64,000 nt of DNA from Plotosus lineatus (lineage: Eukaryota > Chordata > Actinopteri > Siluriformes > Plotosidae). Within the stretch, counting starts at the first letter, position 1. Every line of letters begins with the position of its first letter. Positions 53,654 through 64,000 of this stretch are shown here, piece by piece. The stretch is taken from positions 30,913,249-30,977,248 of the forward strand of contig CM045735.1 of NCBI GenBank assembly GCA_024760905.1, in the 5' to 3' direction. The notes under the pieces were generated by a model. The model did not search any database. It was not told the DNA's origin and worked only from the letters and a program-made list of their open reading frames with translations. Made by a program: the position numbers and the translations under genes.

Positions 53654-54008
53654 CGTCGTCTTTTCCTTTCGGTTTTTCCCCTCTTTTCAGGGGTTGCCAC
53701 AGCAAATCATCTGATTTGTATATTTGATTTGGCATAGGTTTTTACGTCGGATGCCCTTCCTCACCACAACTCTTTTTAGCAAGGGATAGAAACACGCTGA
53801 CAGCTTTGCAGCTCCGCTTTACGAAAGTCAGCAATGGTTCTTTTACATGAACCTCTCACCATAGACAGTGAGAGACATGGTCGGCCTTTGATAACCCAGT
53901 CAGCTGCACTGGGGGGGGACAGTGACAACTTTGTGGAGAGTGGGACTCGAACCCCCAACCTTAGGATCAGCGATCCAGCGCCCTTTACCATCAGGCTACC
54001 ACTGCCGT
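53654..54008 (-). repeat. tRNA-headed SINE, tail type 1, complete
   Basis: 355 bases flanked by the exact 18-base duplication aagattgtggttacatgt (53636-53653, 54009-54026). On the minus strand: head with ggtagcctgatggtaaaggg, B-box gggttcgagtcccac, body aaccattgctgactttcg, then gaggaagggcatccgacg and a tail with gctgtggcaacccctgaaaa and gaaaggaaaagacgac. Confidence 0.95.
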
Positions 54009-54317
54009 AAGATTGTGGTTACATGTAAAATGTAGAAATGTTAAAGTGCAAAAGGTCATTAAAGAAAACTTTTGGATTTGCGTTATTTACATTTTAAGGG
54101 CAGGTTCAATTCAATACATGACACAGCCAGTGGAGGATCATGTGTTTGAAGGTTTTCAAAAAGTTTGCACATTTTTTTTTAGCCAGCAGAACCCAAAACC
54201 ACTGAAAACAGCTGCATTATTTTGCAGCTATATTACATGTGAGTTAGCCTTTAATGAAACGTTAATAAACTATTGTTTTTGTATTATTATTATTAATAAT
54301 TCTTTTTTTTTTTTTTT

Positions 54318-54528
54318 AGCTGTTTAATACTAATTAGGGTTGTGGGAAGCTAGCGCCCATGTTCGTCAAGTCTTGGCAAAGATGGAGTACAACGCTTAAA
54401 AGCTCGCCATCACAGGGACAACACACAGCTATTCACACTCACTCTCTCATTTTGGGGAAATTTGCAACAGCCAGTTGGCTGACTGCATTTTTTTTTTTTT
54501 TTTGGACTGTGGGCGAAAACTAACTTGT
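54318..54528 (-). repeat. DANA-like SINE, tail and middle
   Basis: The minus strand holds agtccaaaaaaaaa, gctgttgcaaatttcccc and cacaaccctaattagtatta. The head is missing. Confidence 0.65.
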
Positions 54529-54529
54529 G

Positions 54530-54946
54530 GAAAACATAGTTGTGCGTAATTAAATATTAATATTGTCTTCACTGTCTACAAAACCAACAGTGATGTTAAA
54601 ACTACCTGCTGTATATCAGGAGCTTTAAAAACAATCTTCAGAAATAAAACACATCAAGTACATGTATACCCCTCATATGTGTAGTGTACATGTTTACAAT
54701 GTTACACTGTGATTGCATTTCACTTTAAAAATACAGACAAATGAGAAATGCAGTCTGAGTGCAGACCTTCACTATGAATTTTTTTCTCTGGGTGATTTCC
54801 TTACACTGTTGCACACAATGTGAAAAAAAAACCCCCTGCAAAACCATCCTGGGTCTGGATCACACCTGAAATTTAATCAGTTGTTTGATGATGCAAGACT
54901 CACATTTGGCTAAACCTTTATGGAGATCTAAGTTTTCAAGTTTCCT

Positions 54947-54997
<51 letters not shown>

Positions 54998-55370
54998 CTT
55001 TCTCTCTCACTCTCAGTCTCTCACACATACATGACCAATCTCATAACTGCCCTCCTTGGTGGAGACAGCAGTACAAATGAAGACTAGAATTTCAGAATGG
55101 ATGAAAACTTTTGAAAGAAATGGAAAAATTAAATCACATGAATCAATAAGGGCGATAATATTTTTAATTAACTAATCTTCCCCATTATGAAAAATATATA
55201 AAAATGTGCACCAGACCCCTTTACCATATATGGAACCGAGCCTGGCATTGATTAGGTGGGTGGCTATACATGGGGCAGAATACATGTCCGTGCATGATTT
55301 CTGTGTGACTTTGCTCTGATGAGTGTGGGATCGACTGCAGTTTGGTTTGATGTGTTCAGAATTCATGCAT
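54530..55370. other. Unassigned intron DNA with a (CT)n tract
   Basis: A CT tract at 54951-54993 is the only clear feature. Confidence 0.4.
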
Positions 55371-55374
55371 GGCA

Positions 55375-55558
55375 GTGCAATGGCCTACTCTTTATGAACA
55401 ACAGCAATAGTTCCTTTATATGCCTCTCACTACAGACAGTGAGAGATGGTACTGGCCTTTGATAAACCAGTTAGCTGCACGTAACTTGGTGAAAGTGGGG
55501 CTTGAACACTTGAACCTCGGATTACTAAGCCAGCACCTTATCACCGGGCCACCACTTC
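55375..55558 (-). repeat. tRNA-headed SINE, head and body only
   Basis: The minus strand has a worn head (ggtggcccggtgataaggtg) and a body with aggcatataaaggaactatt. The tail is missing, so its type is unknown. Confidence 0.7.
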
Positions 55559-55559
55559 C

Positions 55560-55885
55560 TTACATGCAAGGGTAAGGGATTCGGTTTCTTTTAAGACCTA
55601 TGATTGGCTAGTTTACCCTTTTTAACTATTTTTAATTGTTAAAGCATTGACGCTATTCAGAAGCTGCATTTCATGTAGTAACTCGACCTTGTAGGTCACT
55701 TTCTGCTGATCACTAGTCATATGTTTGTGATGCTGATCAGTGGTTGTCTGGCGGATAATTGTTTCGTGTAGATGGGATGTCCGTCATGGTTTTTAGTTGT
55801 TTTGGACAATCAAAAACCCACTTATGTGGATTGTACTAATGCCTGCATACTTCATTCTTTGCATGATGCACTTCGGTATCATATT

Positions 55886-55919
<34 letters not shown>

Positions 55920-56935
55920 TTTTTATCGGTATAGTATCAGTAATGGTAGGAGTAGTAGTTGTACTGCTGCATGCTCTGTATTTATTTATTTAATTTGCCG
56001 TCTGAGAGAATGATTGTACCAGCAGAGTGCACAGATGTTGTGCAAGTGTCTATCTGTCTGTCTGTCTATTAAAAGTTTATTCTTGGCTGGATGACATATG
56101 GATAAGCAGATGTGAAAGAGGCTGACATGCATGTTTTTGTAATTACACCACAGCACAGTTAAATACTCACACCCTATTGATCAGAAGACTGGTGGTGGTG
56201 TTTTTTTTTTTTAAAGCAGCATGTCCAGTATTAATGCTGTTGTTAAAATGCCATATAATTCCTATCACATGAAGGCCACGAATAGCAGGAGCTCCACATA
56301 GACTGAGTGATGACTGTGATTATTGACATGGCAGATAATGTCACTTCAGTATTGTGGAAGAAGTCTCCAGTGTCAGTGCTGTATAAGACGCAGAGAACTT
56401 GAAGCTATCGAGAAGGGGGCTTTGTGGTTTCTCAGACATGTGACAAGCTGCCCCCCCACATTTTAAAGGAAGGTAAAAAGAGAGATTTGTGATGAAGTGA
56501 TTGTTTATAAATTCACTCAGAGTAACAGAAAAGGAATAAAACATACTGCATCTCAATCTTTATTTTCCTAATGAGAACTAGGTGTTGGCACCGCTTGGCC
56601 CATCATTGGTTATTCTACTAAAACAGTGGCTCACGCTGCGCTTAAGTGTTCTGTTTTTTAATGAAGAAACAAGTGTGTGTGTCTTTGTGAAACGGTGTGT
56701 ATTTGACTCCCACTGTCTACATGGTGCTTTCTACATCGAGTAAGACTTCATAAGTACTGTGTATATTTTTAGTATGTTTCCTGCTCTTATACACATGAGA
56801 TTAATGGGTGTGTTAGAGGAGGACAAGAATTGTGCAAAGCAGGATTATACACACACACTGGATTTAGTTTAATGTCTAGTCTTAAATACAGAGTCAGCAG
56901 CAGTGTGCAGTATGTGTTTATGCTTGCACAGGTGG
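55560..56935. other. Unassigned intron DNA
   Basis: Contains an ATA microsatellite (55886-55919) and a TCTG tract near 56050-56066. No exon-like frame bounded by splice signals in phase with exon 1 was noticed. Confidence 0.4.

Positions 56936-56939
<4 letters not shown>

Positions 56940-56971
<32 letters not shown>
56940..56971. repeat. (GT)n microsatellite
   Basis: A pure GT run. Confidence 0.95.
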
Positions 56972-56972
<1 letters not shown>

Positions 56973-56974
56973 TT

Positions 56975-58335
56975 ATGAAGCACTGATTGGTTGCTTTCGC
57001 TCCGAAAGTGTGTGTGCTCAGGAGTAGTGTGTGCTCGGGAGTGGTGTGTGTGTGTCATTAATGGCGACACTGGCATTAACGGTCACCCCAGTGGTCTTCT
57101 GGTTGTTGCCATGGATGTCATGTTACTACATAATCAGAGCTCTATCATTCACAAAAAACAATGAAATCAGTCATTTCGCTCTCACCCGTTTTTTTTCCCT
57201 CGCTCTCGTTCTCTCTTTCTCTCTCTCTCACTCCTGCTCCGTCTCTCTATCTCTCTCTTTTTCTTTGTCTTTCGCTCTCAAACAAAACCTGGAAGCTGGT
57301 CTTGACCTCACTTGACTTCCCCTGGGAAGTAAGAAATTAACTGAGAAAGGAAAATGTGTGGGTGAGAGGTGACTTTAAGTGGTTCTTGAATCAAGTATTT
57401 GCCAACGCTTGCATTTTTCTTTCTTTTTTTTTTCCAAGAAAGGCAGAGGGATTTGATCCATTTTGTAGTGAACAGTTATTTCCCAAAGCAACAGGGATGT
57501 TGCTGAATAATCAAGGACTTTGGCAACATCCACCAAACCTGAGGAGAGTAATTGTTTTAGTGCACCACGGGCACCAGGTCGCCCACAAAGACCGCATAAG
57601 TGGCCCCTGGCTGGTTCTAAAGATAGATCACCATAGTGCCATTTACGAGTGAGCTGCATCTATTTTTTTTCTTGCTATTGATTTTTAAATCTCACATTTG
57701 GTGTGAAATTGGAAATGACAATATTAAAAAAAATCTTTCAAAAAAATGTTTTATTCATATTATATTAGAGCTAATAGATCTTCCTGGCATCTAGCTGCTT
57801 TTGGGGAGTTTTTCACCAGCTTCATGTGACTGCTGTTTTTAACTCTTGGAATTTTTCCGCTCATAGTGCACTGCTCGGTGCGTAGTTAGCATGGTAGCTT
57901 GCGTGACATGCTGGTGGGCGCAGTGAAGGTAAGGAGGTGATTTACCTCCAGAAACATGGCAGAAAAGAGAAAGGAAACACAATTTTCACATTGGGTGGGA
58001 GTAACAGGTCTTTTTTTCACACTGAGAAAGATTCCTGTGTGTGTGTGTGTGTGTGTCACATTTGTGTGTGTGTGTGTGGGGGGGTTTGACGGCAAAACAT
58101 AATGTTGAGAGACATTTCAAAATGTGTCATGCAGGCTACCATACTAACTACCAGTTTTAACTTTTAGTGTCTTCATATAGATGAATATCATTTAATTATT
58201 CACAATAACATCTAATTATAGGTAAATAGATCAAATTTACTATTTCACTGTGTATCAAACTGGTAGCTCTCGACATTAATCGGCACCCAAGAAGTAGCTT
58301 TCGGTTTCAGAAAGGTTGGTGACCTCTGTTTTAGC
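56975..58335. other. Unassigned intron DNA
   Basis: The open frames here (57356-57652 among them) show no family resemblance. CT tracts lie at 57210-57250 and GT tracts at 58033-58080. Confidence 0.4.
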
Positions 58336-58340
58336 ATATA

Positions 58341-58884
58341 CAGTTGGCCCCCTACTTACGAAGACCCCGAGTACGAAATCCCCGGGTGACGAAGATCATT
58401 TTCCCAAGTTTCTGTCCCTGAGATATGAAAACAACCCCCTCTTACGAAAAGAAATTCAAAAATGCCAATCAAAATTTCACACGACGAGCGAGTTGCTCTC
58501 TCATTGGCGGTCTCTCAGCATCCCGCCCCGCTGGCCTCCCAGATAGAGACAAGAAGGAAGCTTAACTCTTTAGTTTTTAGTTTAGTTTTTTACGTTGTTT
58601 AATTCAGTAAATGTTTAAAAAATGTGGGCGCATTTGAGCTCATCTGGAGTTCCGATCCCTCAATGAATCAAGTAAAAGTTGAGTTTGTCAAGCAGGGAAT
58701 ATTGCATACAAAATTGATGCACTTTTATCATTTTTAAAGGGTTTATGGGGTTTATCCAGTCCAAAGACTGAAGCCTTGGACCGAATTAGGCGTTTAACAT
58801 GTAAAATCCGACCCCTATTGACGAAATCCCCGCATTACAAAAAAAGCTCTGGAACGGATTAATTTCGTAGGTTGGGGCCGACTG
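58341..58884. mobile_element. Pogo/Tigger-like MITE
   Basis: 544 bp, ends cagttggccccctacttacg and cgtaggttggggccgactg, flanked by TA (58339-58340, 58885-58886). No transposase. Different in sequence from the MITE at 26045. Confidence 0.88.
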
Positions 58885-58885
58885 T

Positions 58886-58888
58886 ATG

Positions 58889-58924
<36 letters not shown>
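58886..58924. repeat. (TA)n microsatellite
   Basis: TATG and TA units directly between the pogo-like MITE and the Tc1 pair. Confidence 0.92.
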
Positions 58925-58928
<4 letters not shown>

Positions 58929-59208
58929 AATATGCTAATTTTTTGAGAAGGACTAGTGTATAAAGTTCATTATTTTCTGTAATGTTCTGATAAACATTAG
59001 ACTTTCATATACAGTATTTTAGATTCATTACACACAACTGAAGTAGTTAAAGCCTTTTATTGTTTTAATATTGATAATCTTGGCAAAAACGTAAAGAAAG
59101 ACCAAAAATCCCTATCTCAAAAAATTAGCATATTTCAGCCGACCAATAAAAAAAGTGGTTTTGATACAAAAAAAGTTAACCTTCAAATAATTATGTTCAG
59201 TTATGCAC

Positions 59209-60158
59209 TCAATACTTGGTTGGGAATCCTTTTGTAGAAATGACTGCTTCAATGCGACGTGGCATGGAGGCAATCAGCTTGTGGCACTGCTGATGTTATG
59301 GAGGCCCAGGATGCTTCGATAGCGGCCTTAAGCTCATCCACAGTGTTGGGTCTGGTGTCTCTCAACTTTCTCTTCACAATATCCCACAGATTCTCTATGG
59401 GATTCAGGTCAGGAGAGTTGGCAGGTCAATTGAGCACAGTAATACCATGGTCAGTAAACCATTTCCCAGTGGTTTTGGCACTGTGAGCAGGTGCCAGGTC
59501 GTGCTGAAAAATGAAATCTTCATCTCCATAAAGCTTTTCAGCAGATGGAGGCATGAAGTGCTCCAAAATCTCCTGATAGCTAGCTGCATTGACCCTGCCC
59601 TTGATAAAACACAGTAGACCAACACCAGCAGCTGACATGGCACCCCAGACAATCACTGACTGTGGGTACTTGACACTGGACTTCAGGCATTTTGGTATTT
59701 CCTTCTCCCCAGTCTTCCTTCAGACTCTGGCACCTTGATTTCTGAATGGCATGCAAAATTTGCTTTCATCCGAAAAAAGTACTTTGGACCACTGAGCAAC
59801 AGTCCAGTGCTGCTTCTCTGTAGCCCAGGTCAGGCACTTCTGCCGCTGTTTCTGGTTCAAAAGTCGCTTGACCTGGGGAATGCGGCACCTGTAGCCCAGT
59901 CCTCCGTTTCCACAGGTTCCCCAAGGTCTGAAATCAGCCCTTCACCACAATCTTCCTCAGGGTCCGCTCACCTCTTCTGGTTGTGCAGCATTTTCTGCCA
60001 CACTTTTTCCTTCCCACAGACGTCCCACTGAGGTGCCTTGATACAGCACTCTGGGAACAGCCTATTCGCTCAGAGATTTCTTTCTGTGTCTTACCCTCTT
60101 GCTTGAGGGTGTCAATGATGGCCTTCTGGACAGCAGTCAGGTCGGCAGTCTTACCCAT
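59209..60158 (-). pseudogene. Tc1-type transposase, copy 2
   Basis: The N-terminal part is intact: MGKTADLTAVQKAIIDTL, KQEGKTQKEISERIGCSQ, SAVSRHLSGTSVGRKK and RTLRKIVVKG (59934-60158). Then there is a stop or frame change near 59930 before RFQTLG-type sequence. The catalytic half, at 59404-59656, reads VLVYCVLSRA in one frame and FIKGRVNAASYQEILEHFM plus FQHDLAPAHSAKTT in the other. The D of FSDESKF is visible near 59775. The C-terminal GFPTKY end is altered. As in copy 1, a segment after DLWK is missing. Confidence 0.85.
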
Positions 60159-60749
60159 GATTGCGGTTTTGAGTAATGAACCAGGCTGGAAGTTTTAAAA
60201 GCCTCAGGAATCTTTTGCAGGTGTTGAGAGTTAATTGGTTGATTCATATGATTAGGTTAATAGCTCGTTTAGACTACCTTTTCATGATGTGCTAATTTTT
60301 TGAGATAGGGATTTTGGGTTTTCATGACCTGTATGCCAAAATCATCAGTATTAAAACAATAAACGACCTGAAATATTTCAGTTGGTGTTAATGAATCTAT
60401 ATGAAAGTTTAATTTTTATCAGTATATTACAGAAAATAATGAACTTTATGTGATAAAGTTCATTATTTCCTGTAATGTACTGATAAAAATTGAACTTTCA
60501 TATATTTTAGATTCATTGCACACCAACTGAAATATTTCAGGTTTTTTATTGTTTTAATACTGATGATTTTGGCATACAGCTCATGAAAACCCAAAATTCC
60601 AATATCAAAAAATTAGCATATCATGTTCAGGTACTCTAAACGAGCTATTAATCTAATCATCTTAATCAAACAATTAACTCTAAACACCTGCAAAAGATTC
60701 CTGAGGCTTTTAAAACTTCCAGCCTGGTTCATTACTCAAAACCACAATC

Positions 60750-61675
60750 ATGGGTAAGACTGCCGACCTGACTGCTGTCCAGAAGGCCATCATTGACGCC
60801 CTCAAGCAAGAGGGTAAGACACAGAAAGAAATCTCTGAGCGAATAGGCTTTTCCCAGAGTGCTGTATCAAGGCACCTCAGTGGGACGTCTGTATGAAGGA
60901 AAAAGTGTGACAGAAAATGCTGCACAACCAGAAGAGGTGACCGGACCCTGAGGAAGATTGTGGAGAAGGGCCGATTCCAGACCTTGGGGGACCTGTGGAA
61001 GCAGAGGACTGGGCTACAGGTGCCGCATTCCCCAGGTCAAGCCACTTTTGAACTAGAAACAGCAGCAGAAGCACCTGACCTGGGCTACAGAGAAGCAGCA
61101 CTGGACTATTGCTCGGTGGTCCAAAGTACTTTTTTCGGATGAAAGCATATTTTGCATGCCATTCAGAAATCAAGGTGCCAGAGTCTGAAGGAAGACTGGG
61201 GAGAAGGAAATGCCTGAAGTCCAGTGTCAAGCACTCACAGTCAGTGATGGTCTGGGGTGCCATGTCAGCTGCTGGTGTTGGTCCACTGTGTTTCATCAAG
61301 GACAGGGTCAATGCAGCTAGCTATCAGGAGATTTTGGAGCACTTCATGCTTCCATCTGTTGAAAAGCTTTATGGAGATGAAGGCCTGGCACCTGCTCACA
61401 GTGCCAAAACCACTGGTAAATGGTTTACTGAACATGGTCTTGCTGTGCTCAATTGGCCTGCCAACTCTCCTGACCTGAAGCCCATAGAGAATCTGTGGGA
61501 TATTGTGAAGAGAAAGTTGAGAGACACCAGACCCAACACTGTGGATGAGCTTAAGGCCACTATCGAAGCATTCTGGGCCTCCATAACACCTCAGCAGTGC
61601 CACAGGCTGATTGGCTCCATGCCACGCCGCATTGAAGCAGTCATTTCTGCAAAAGGATTCCCGACCAAGTATTGA
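60750..61675 (+). pseudogene. Tc1-type transposase, copy 3
   Basis: Start MGKTADLTAVQKAIIDAL, helix-turn-helix KTQKEISERIGFSQSAVS, then a stop replacing Gly after LSGTSV (60894-60896). It resumes with TLRKIVEKGRFQTLGDLWK. The catalytic half is open from 61109 (188 codons): SVMVWGAMSAAGVGPLCF, NAASYQEILEHFMLP, a loss of about 20 bases that removes the FQHD Asp segment (GDEGLAPAHS), and NSPDLKPIENLWDIVKRKL with the last catalytic Glu. The end GFPTKY is kept. It cannot be active without the second Asp. Confidence 0.87.
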
Positions 61676-61947
61676 GTGCATAACTGAACATAATTATTTG
61701 AAGGTTGACTTTTTTGTATTATAAACACTTTTTTTTTTATTGGTCGGATGAAATATGCTAATTTTTTGAGATAGGAATTTTGGGTTTTCATGAACTGTAT
61801 GCCAAAATCATCAGTATTAAAACAATAAAAGACCTGAAATATTTCAGTTGGGGTGCAATGAATCTAAAATATATGAAAGTTTAATTTTTATCAGTACATT
61901 ACAGAAAATAATGAACTTTATCACAATATGCTAATTTTTTGAGAAGG

Positions 61948-61951
<4 letters not shown>

Positions 61952-62025
<74 letters not shown>
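61952..62025. repeat. (TG)n(TA)n microsatellite
   Basis: TG run to 61982 and TA run to 62025, directly adjoining the right Tc1 end. Confidence 0.93.
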
Positions 62026-62030
<5 letters not shown>

Positions 62031-62110
62031 TAGACGCTCCCCGACTTACGTTTTTAATTGGTTCTGGACGGCCGAACGCAAGTTTAAAGTGAACATAAGT
62101 TGTTACAATG
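62031..62110 (+). mobile_element. Left terminus of a pogo/Tigger-like element
   Basis: gacgctccccgacttacg then ggttctggacggccgaacg is the usual start of this transposon type, following TA. A matching right end is not convincing; cgtaggtacgtcttcta near 62952-62968 is a weak candidate. If so, the element would cover about 62031-62968. Confidence 0.45.
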
Positions 62111-63028
62111 ACGTATGACGTATGACGTTCATACTGTACTATACATCCATAAATACCATTTACCGTATCTCATAAAACACCCCTAAATCAATTATTATAA
62201 ACATAACATTGTAAAATAATATCAACATTAATTTCAAATAAATTAAATTCAAGCAAAATAATTTCAAATTGATAAATTTTAATCAAATTCACTCATCAAA
62301 TACAATATCAAATATAATCTTTAACATTCTCTATGATGCGATCTTTCTGCTTATAAATGGTTCCGATGGTCGACGGATGGTCACTTTACATGAAGCTGAG
62401 CCGACTCACTTTACGTGAAGCTTAAAACAGCCAATCAACGCCTACAATATGTGAGGTGCTCAATACCGAAAGTAGTGCACTTGCTGAAAGTAGTTTACTT
62501 GCTTGAAACAAAGCGCGGGTTATACGGACTTCCGGTCTTTCAAGTTAGCAAGGGCCCCGTTGAACTCGTTTAGTACTCAGCTTGCATTGATGTGAATCAC
62601 GAGCAGAGCAGAGAGTTCTCTTTCTTGGGTTTTCGATCATTTTACAACTCTCTTTGCGTAACTGAGTATGCATGGTAGATTGTGCCGATCCGAGCAGATA
62701 GTTAATTCATCTCTGTATATGAGACTTGCACCCATGCTAGTAGGCTTACGCTTCTGACCAACCATATTTGCTTCGGGTTACAAAAGTCAGCAGAACAGTG
62801 TAAACACAAAGATCACAGGGACGACGTCTTAACACAAGAGTAACATGCTATATAACTGATATATAACAACTGGGAAGAAGGAGGGGTACGTTCAGTCTGA
62901 CGTAATGGCACAATGACGCTGTATCCATGGTTTACAAACGACAGTGTACTACGTAGGTACGTCTTCTAATTTCAAAATTTGACCTTTTTTTTTTTTTGAA
63001 AAAAAAAGCCCAAAAATATATATACAAT
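62110..63028. other. Unassigned intron DNA, probably transposon interior
   Basis: No coding motif. Bases 62340-62420 repeat ttacatgaagctgagccgac / ttacgtgaagctt, as in transposon-internal sequence. Confidence 0.35.
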
Positions 63029-63031
63029 ATA

Positions 63032-63110
63032 CAGTAGGCCCTTGACATTCGTGGGAATACGGTTCCGGGCCTTCCCGCGAATCGAGATAATCCGCGAGTT
63101 CTGTACCCGG
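63032..63110 (+). mobile_element. Left terminus of a second pogo/Tigger-like element
   Basis: cagtaggcccttgacattcg, then gggccttcccgcgaatcg and gataatccgcgagttctg, preceded by TA. The right end is not seen before 64000. Confidence 0.5.
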
Positions 63111-64000
63111 AAGTAAAACCCCATGTATGACGTCACATGCGCGAATGAACAGCTGTAAGTAAAATACTATGTATCTATTACATGTGCTAAAATATGCTTC
63201 TTAAACACATTCTATAGACAGTCTTATTCATTAATACAGTATTCATGTGGTAAAATGTAGTAATGATTAAGAAAAACTTCTCAATTTTTACTGTTATATT
63301 TATTGATACTAAAATATAAACATTATACAGCATACGCATATGCACCTTTCAGTGCATTCTCTTTCTAAAAATACAGCACTGTAGTTTTCAAAAATGCCCA
63401 CTAGAGGAACGTGCTGTATTGCATTAGGCATGACACGACTGAATTCAGGTATTAACTGCGTTAAGTCCGAGCTGCTCGTCCACGCCCCCCCAACTGGAGC
63501 TGAAGTACAAAACGGAGTTTTAGAGTGATAGTTAGAGGCGTTATAAACCAAAGAAGCGGTGATGTTGATTTGAGAGCTTTTGTTTATTGGGAGTAAATGA
63601 GAATAGTGAATCCAGGTGTGTGTGCTCCGAGCAGCTCAGCTACCCCTCAGGAAGTAAACAGTTAGTGAGAGGCACAGCGCTAAAATCAAAGTCCCCCAAA
63701 ACACAGACCACAACAAAAAGGACATAAAAGAACAAGAAATGTAATAAATTGGATAAACGAAACACAATGAGAAACATGCTACACCACAGTAAATAAAATA
63801 TAATACAAAAACATTTTAAACATTACCTTAGGTCATGTACTGGAATAATAATAATAAAAAAAAAACGACTTTAATAATGGTGTGTTTTACAACAGTTCAA
63901 AGGATTACTGTATTCCTCTTCAGCAATGACGTGACTTCACAGGAAACTATCGTTTCTTCCGGAGAAAGTCTTATTTCTTCAGAAGAGACATCCAACTTCA
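63110..64000. other. Unassigned DNA to the window edge
   Basis: It may be the interior of the transposon that begins at 63032. No exon with an acceptor in phase with exon 1 of the rapgef1 candidate was recognised. Confidence 0.35.

Larger units (their letters stand above)
58926..61954. mobile_element. Two Tc1 copies as a 3-kb inverted repeat
   Basis: Tc1 copy 2 (58960-60449, transposase on minus) and copy 3 (60451-61954, transposase on plus) are the same family as the element at 22195. They face away from each other across the centre gaactttatgtgataaagttc (60440-60460). At the centre both lack the outermost ~30 bases of their ends. The right outer end is normal (ctaattttttgagaaggact). The left outer ~34 bases (58926-58959) are present but in the same orientation as the right end. 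Confidence 0.88.

Noticed and set aside
57356..57652. 98-codon open frame as a gene
   Set aside because: No recognisable domain, no splice or promoter context, and an opposite-strand frame of the same length covers it.
63915..64000. Possible exon after tattcctcttcag near the window end
   Set aside because: In the phase required by the exon ending at 50772 the sequence meets a stop after a few codons. Other frames resemble no RAPGEF1 segment.

Overview
The window looks like nuclear DNA of a teleost fish. The evidence is the repeat content: tRNA-headed fish SINEs, an RTE-type LINE in many copies, Tc1, hAT and pogo-like DNA transposons, an R4/Dong-like LINE, a Gypsy-type element, and long CA, TA and TAA microsatellites. 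There is no bacterial-style coding density, operon or CRISPR array. I do not name a species.

Only one piece of host gene is supported: a short first coding exon at 50745-50772 (+), reading MSGKIESKH and ending in a GTGAGT donor in phase 1. It fits the start of rapgef1 (C3G, a Rap guanine nucleotide exchange factor). On this reading 1-50.5 kb is upstream intergenic DNA and about 50.8-64 kb is the start of a long, repeat-filled first intron.

Layout. 0.76-3.6 kb: decayed Gypsy-type pol with integrase upstream of reverse transcriptase, split by a 5'-truncated LINE. 4.5-6.1 kb: a hAT-type element inserted in a SINE. 6.8-9.8 kb: a nearly complete LINE with a GAT tail. 10-17 kb: SINE fragments, a 5S-rRNA-like sequence and microsatellites. 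17.2-20.2 kb: RTE copy A (-). 22.2-23.7 kb: Tc1 copy 1. 25.9-27.8 kb: three nested DNA transposons. 29.5-32.0 kb: RTE copy B (-). 34.9-38.8 kb: a broken Tc1-like gene containing a 22-bp minisatellite and RTE copy C (+). 40.8-49.1 kb: an R4/Dong-like LINE between TAA repeats, split by a SINE and by a rearranged RTE composite. 50.7 kb: rapgef1 exon 1. 51.4-58.9 kb: nested SINEs, a deleted Tc1-type element and a pogo-like MITE. 58.9-62.0 kb: two Tc1 copies forming a 3-kb inverted repeat. 62-64 kb: termini of further DNA transposons.

The elements are related. One SINE type carries a tRNA-like head joined to pieces that match the 5' end and the 3' end of the RTE LINE in the same window, so it is probably an internally deleted parasite of that LINE, comparable to Bov-tA and BovB. 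The same head also occurs with a second, unrelated tail. Target-site duplications read directly from the sequence fix the insertion order for many elements. Almost all coding frames are broken; the longest open one is 710 codons in RTE copy E.
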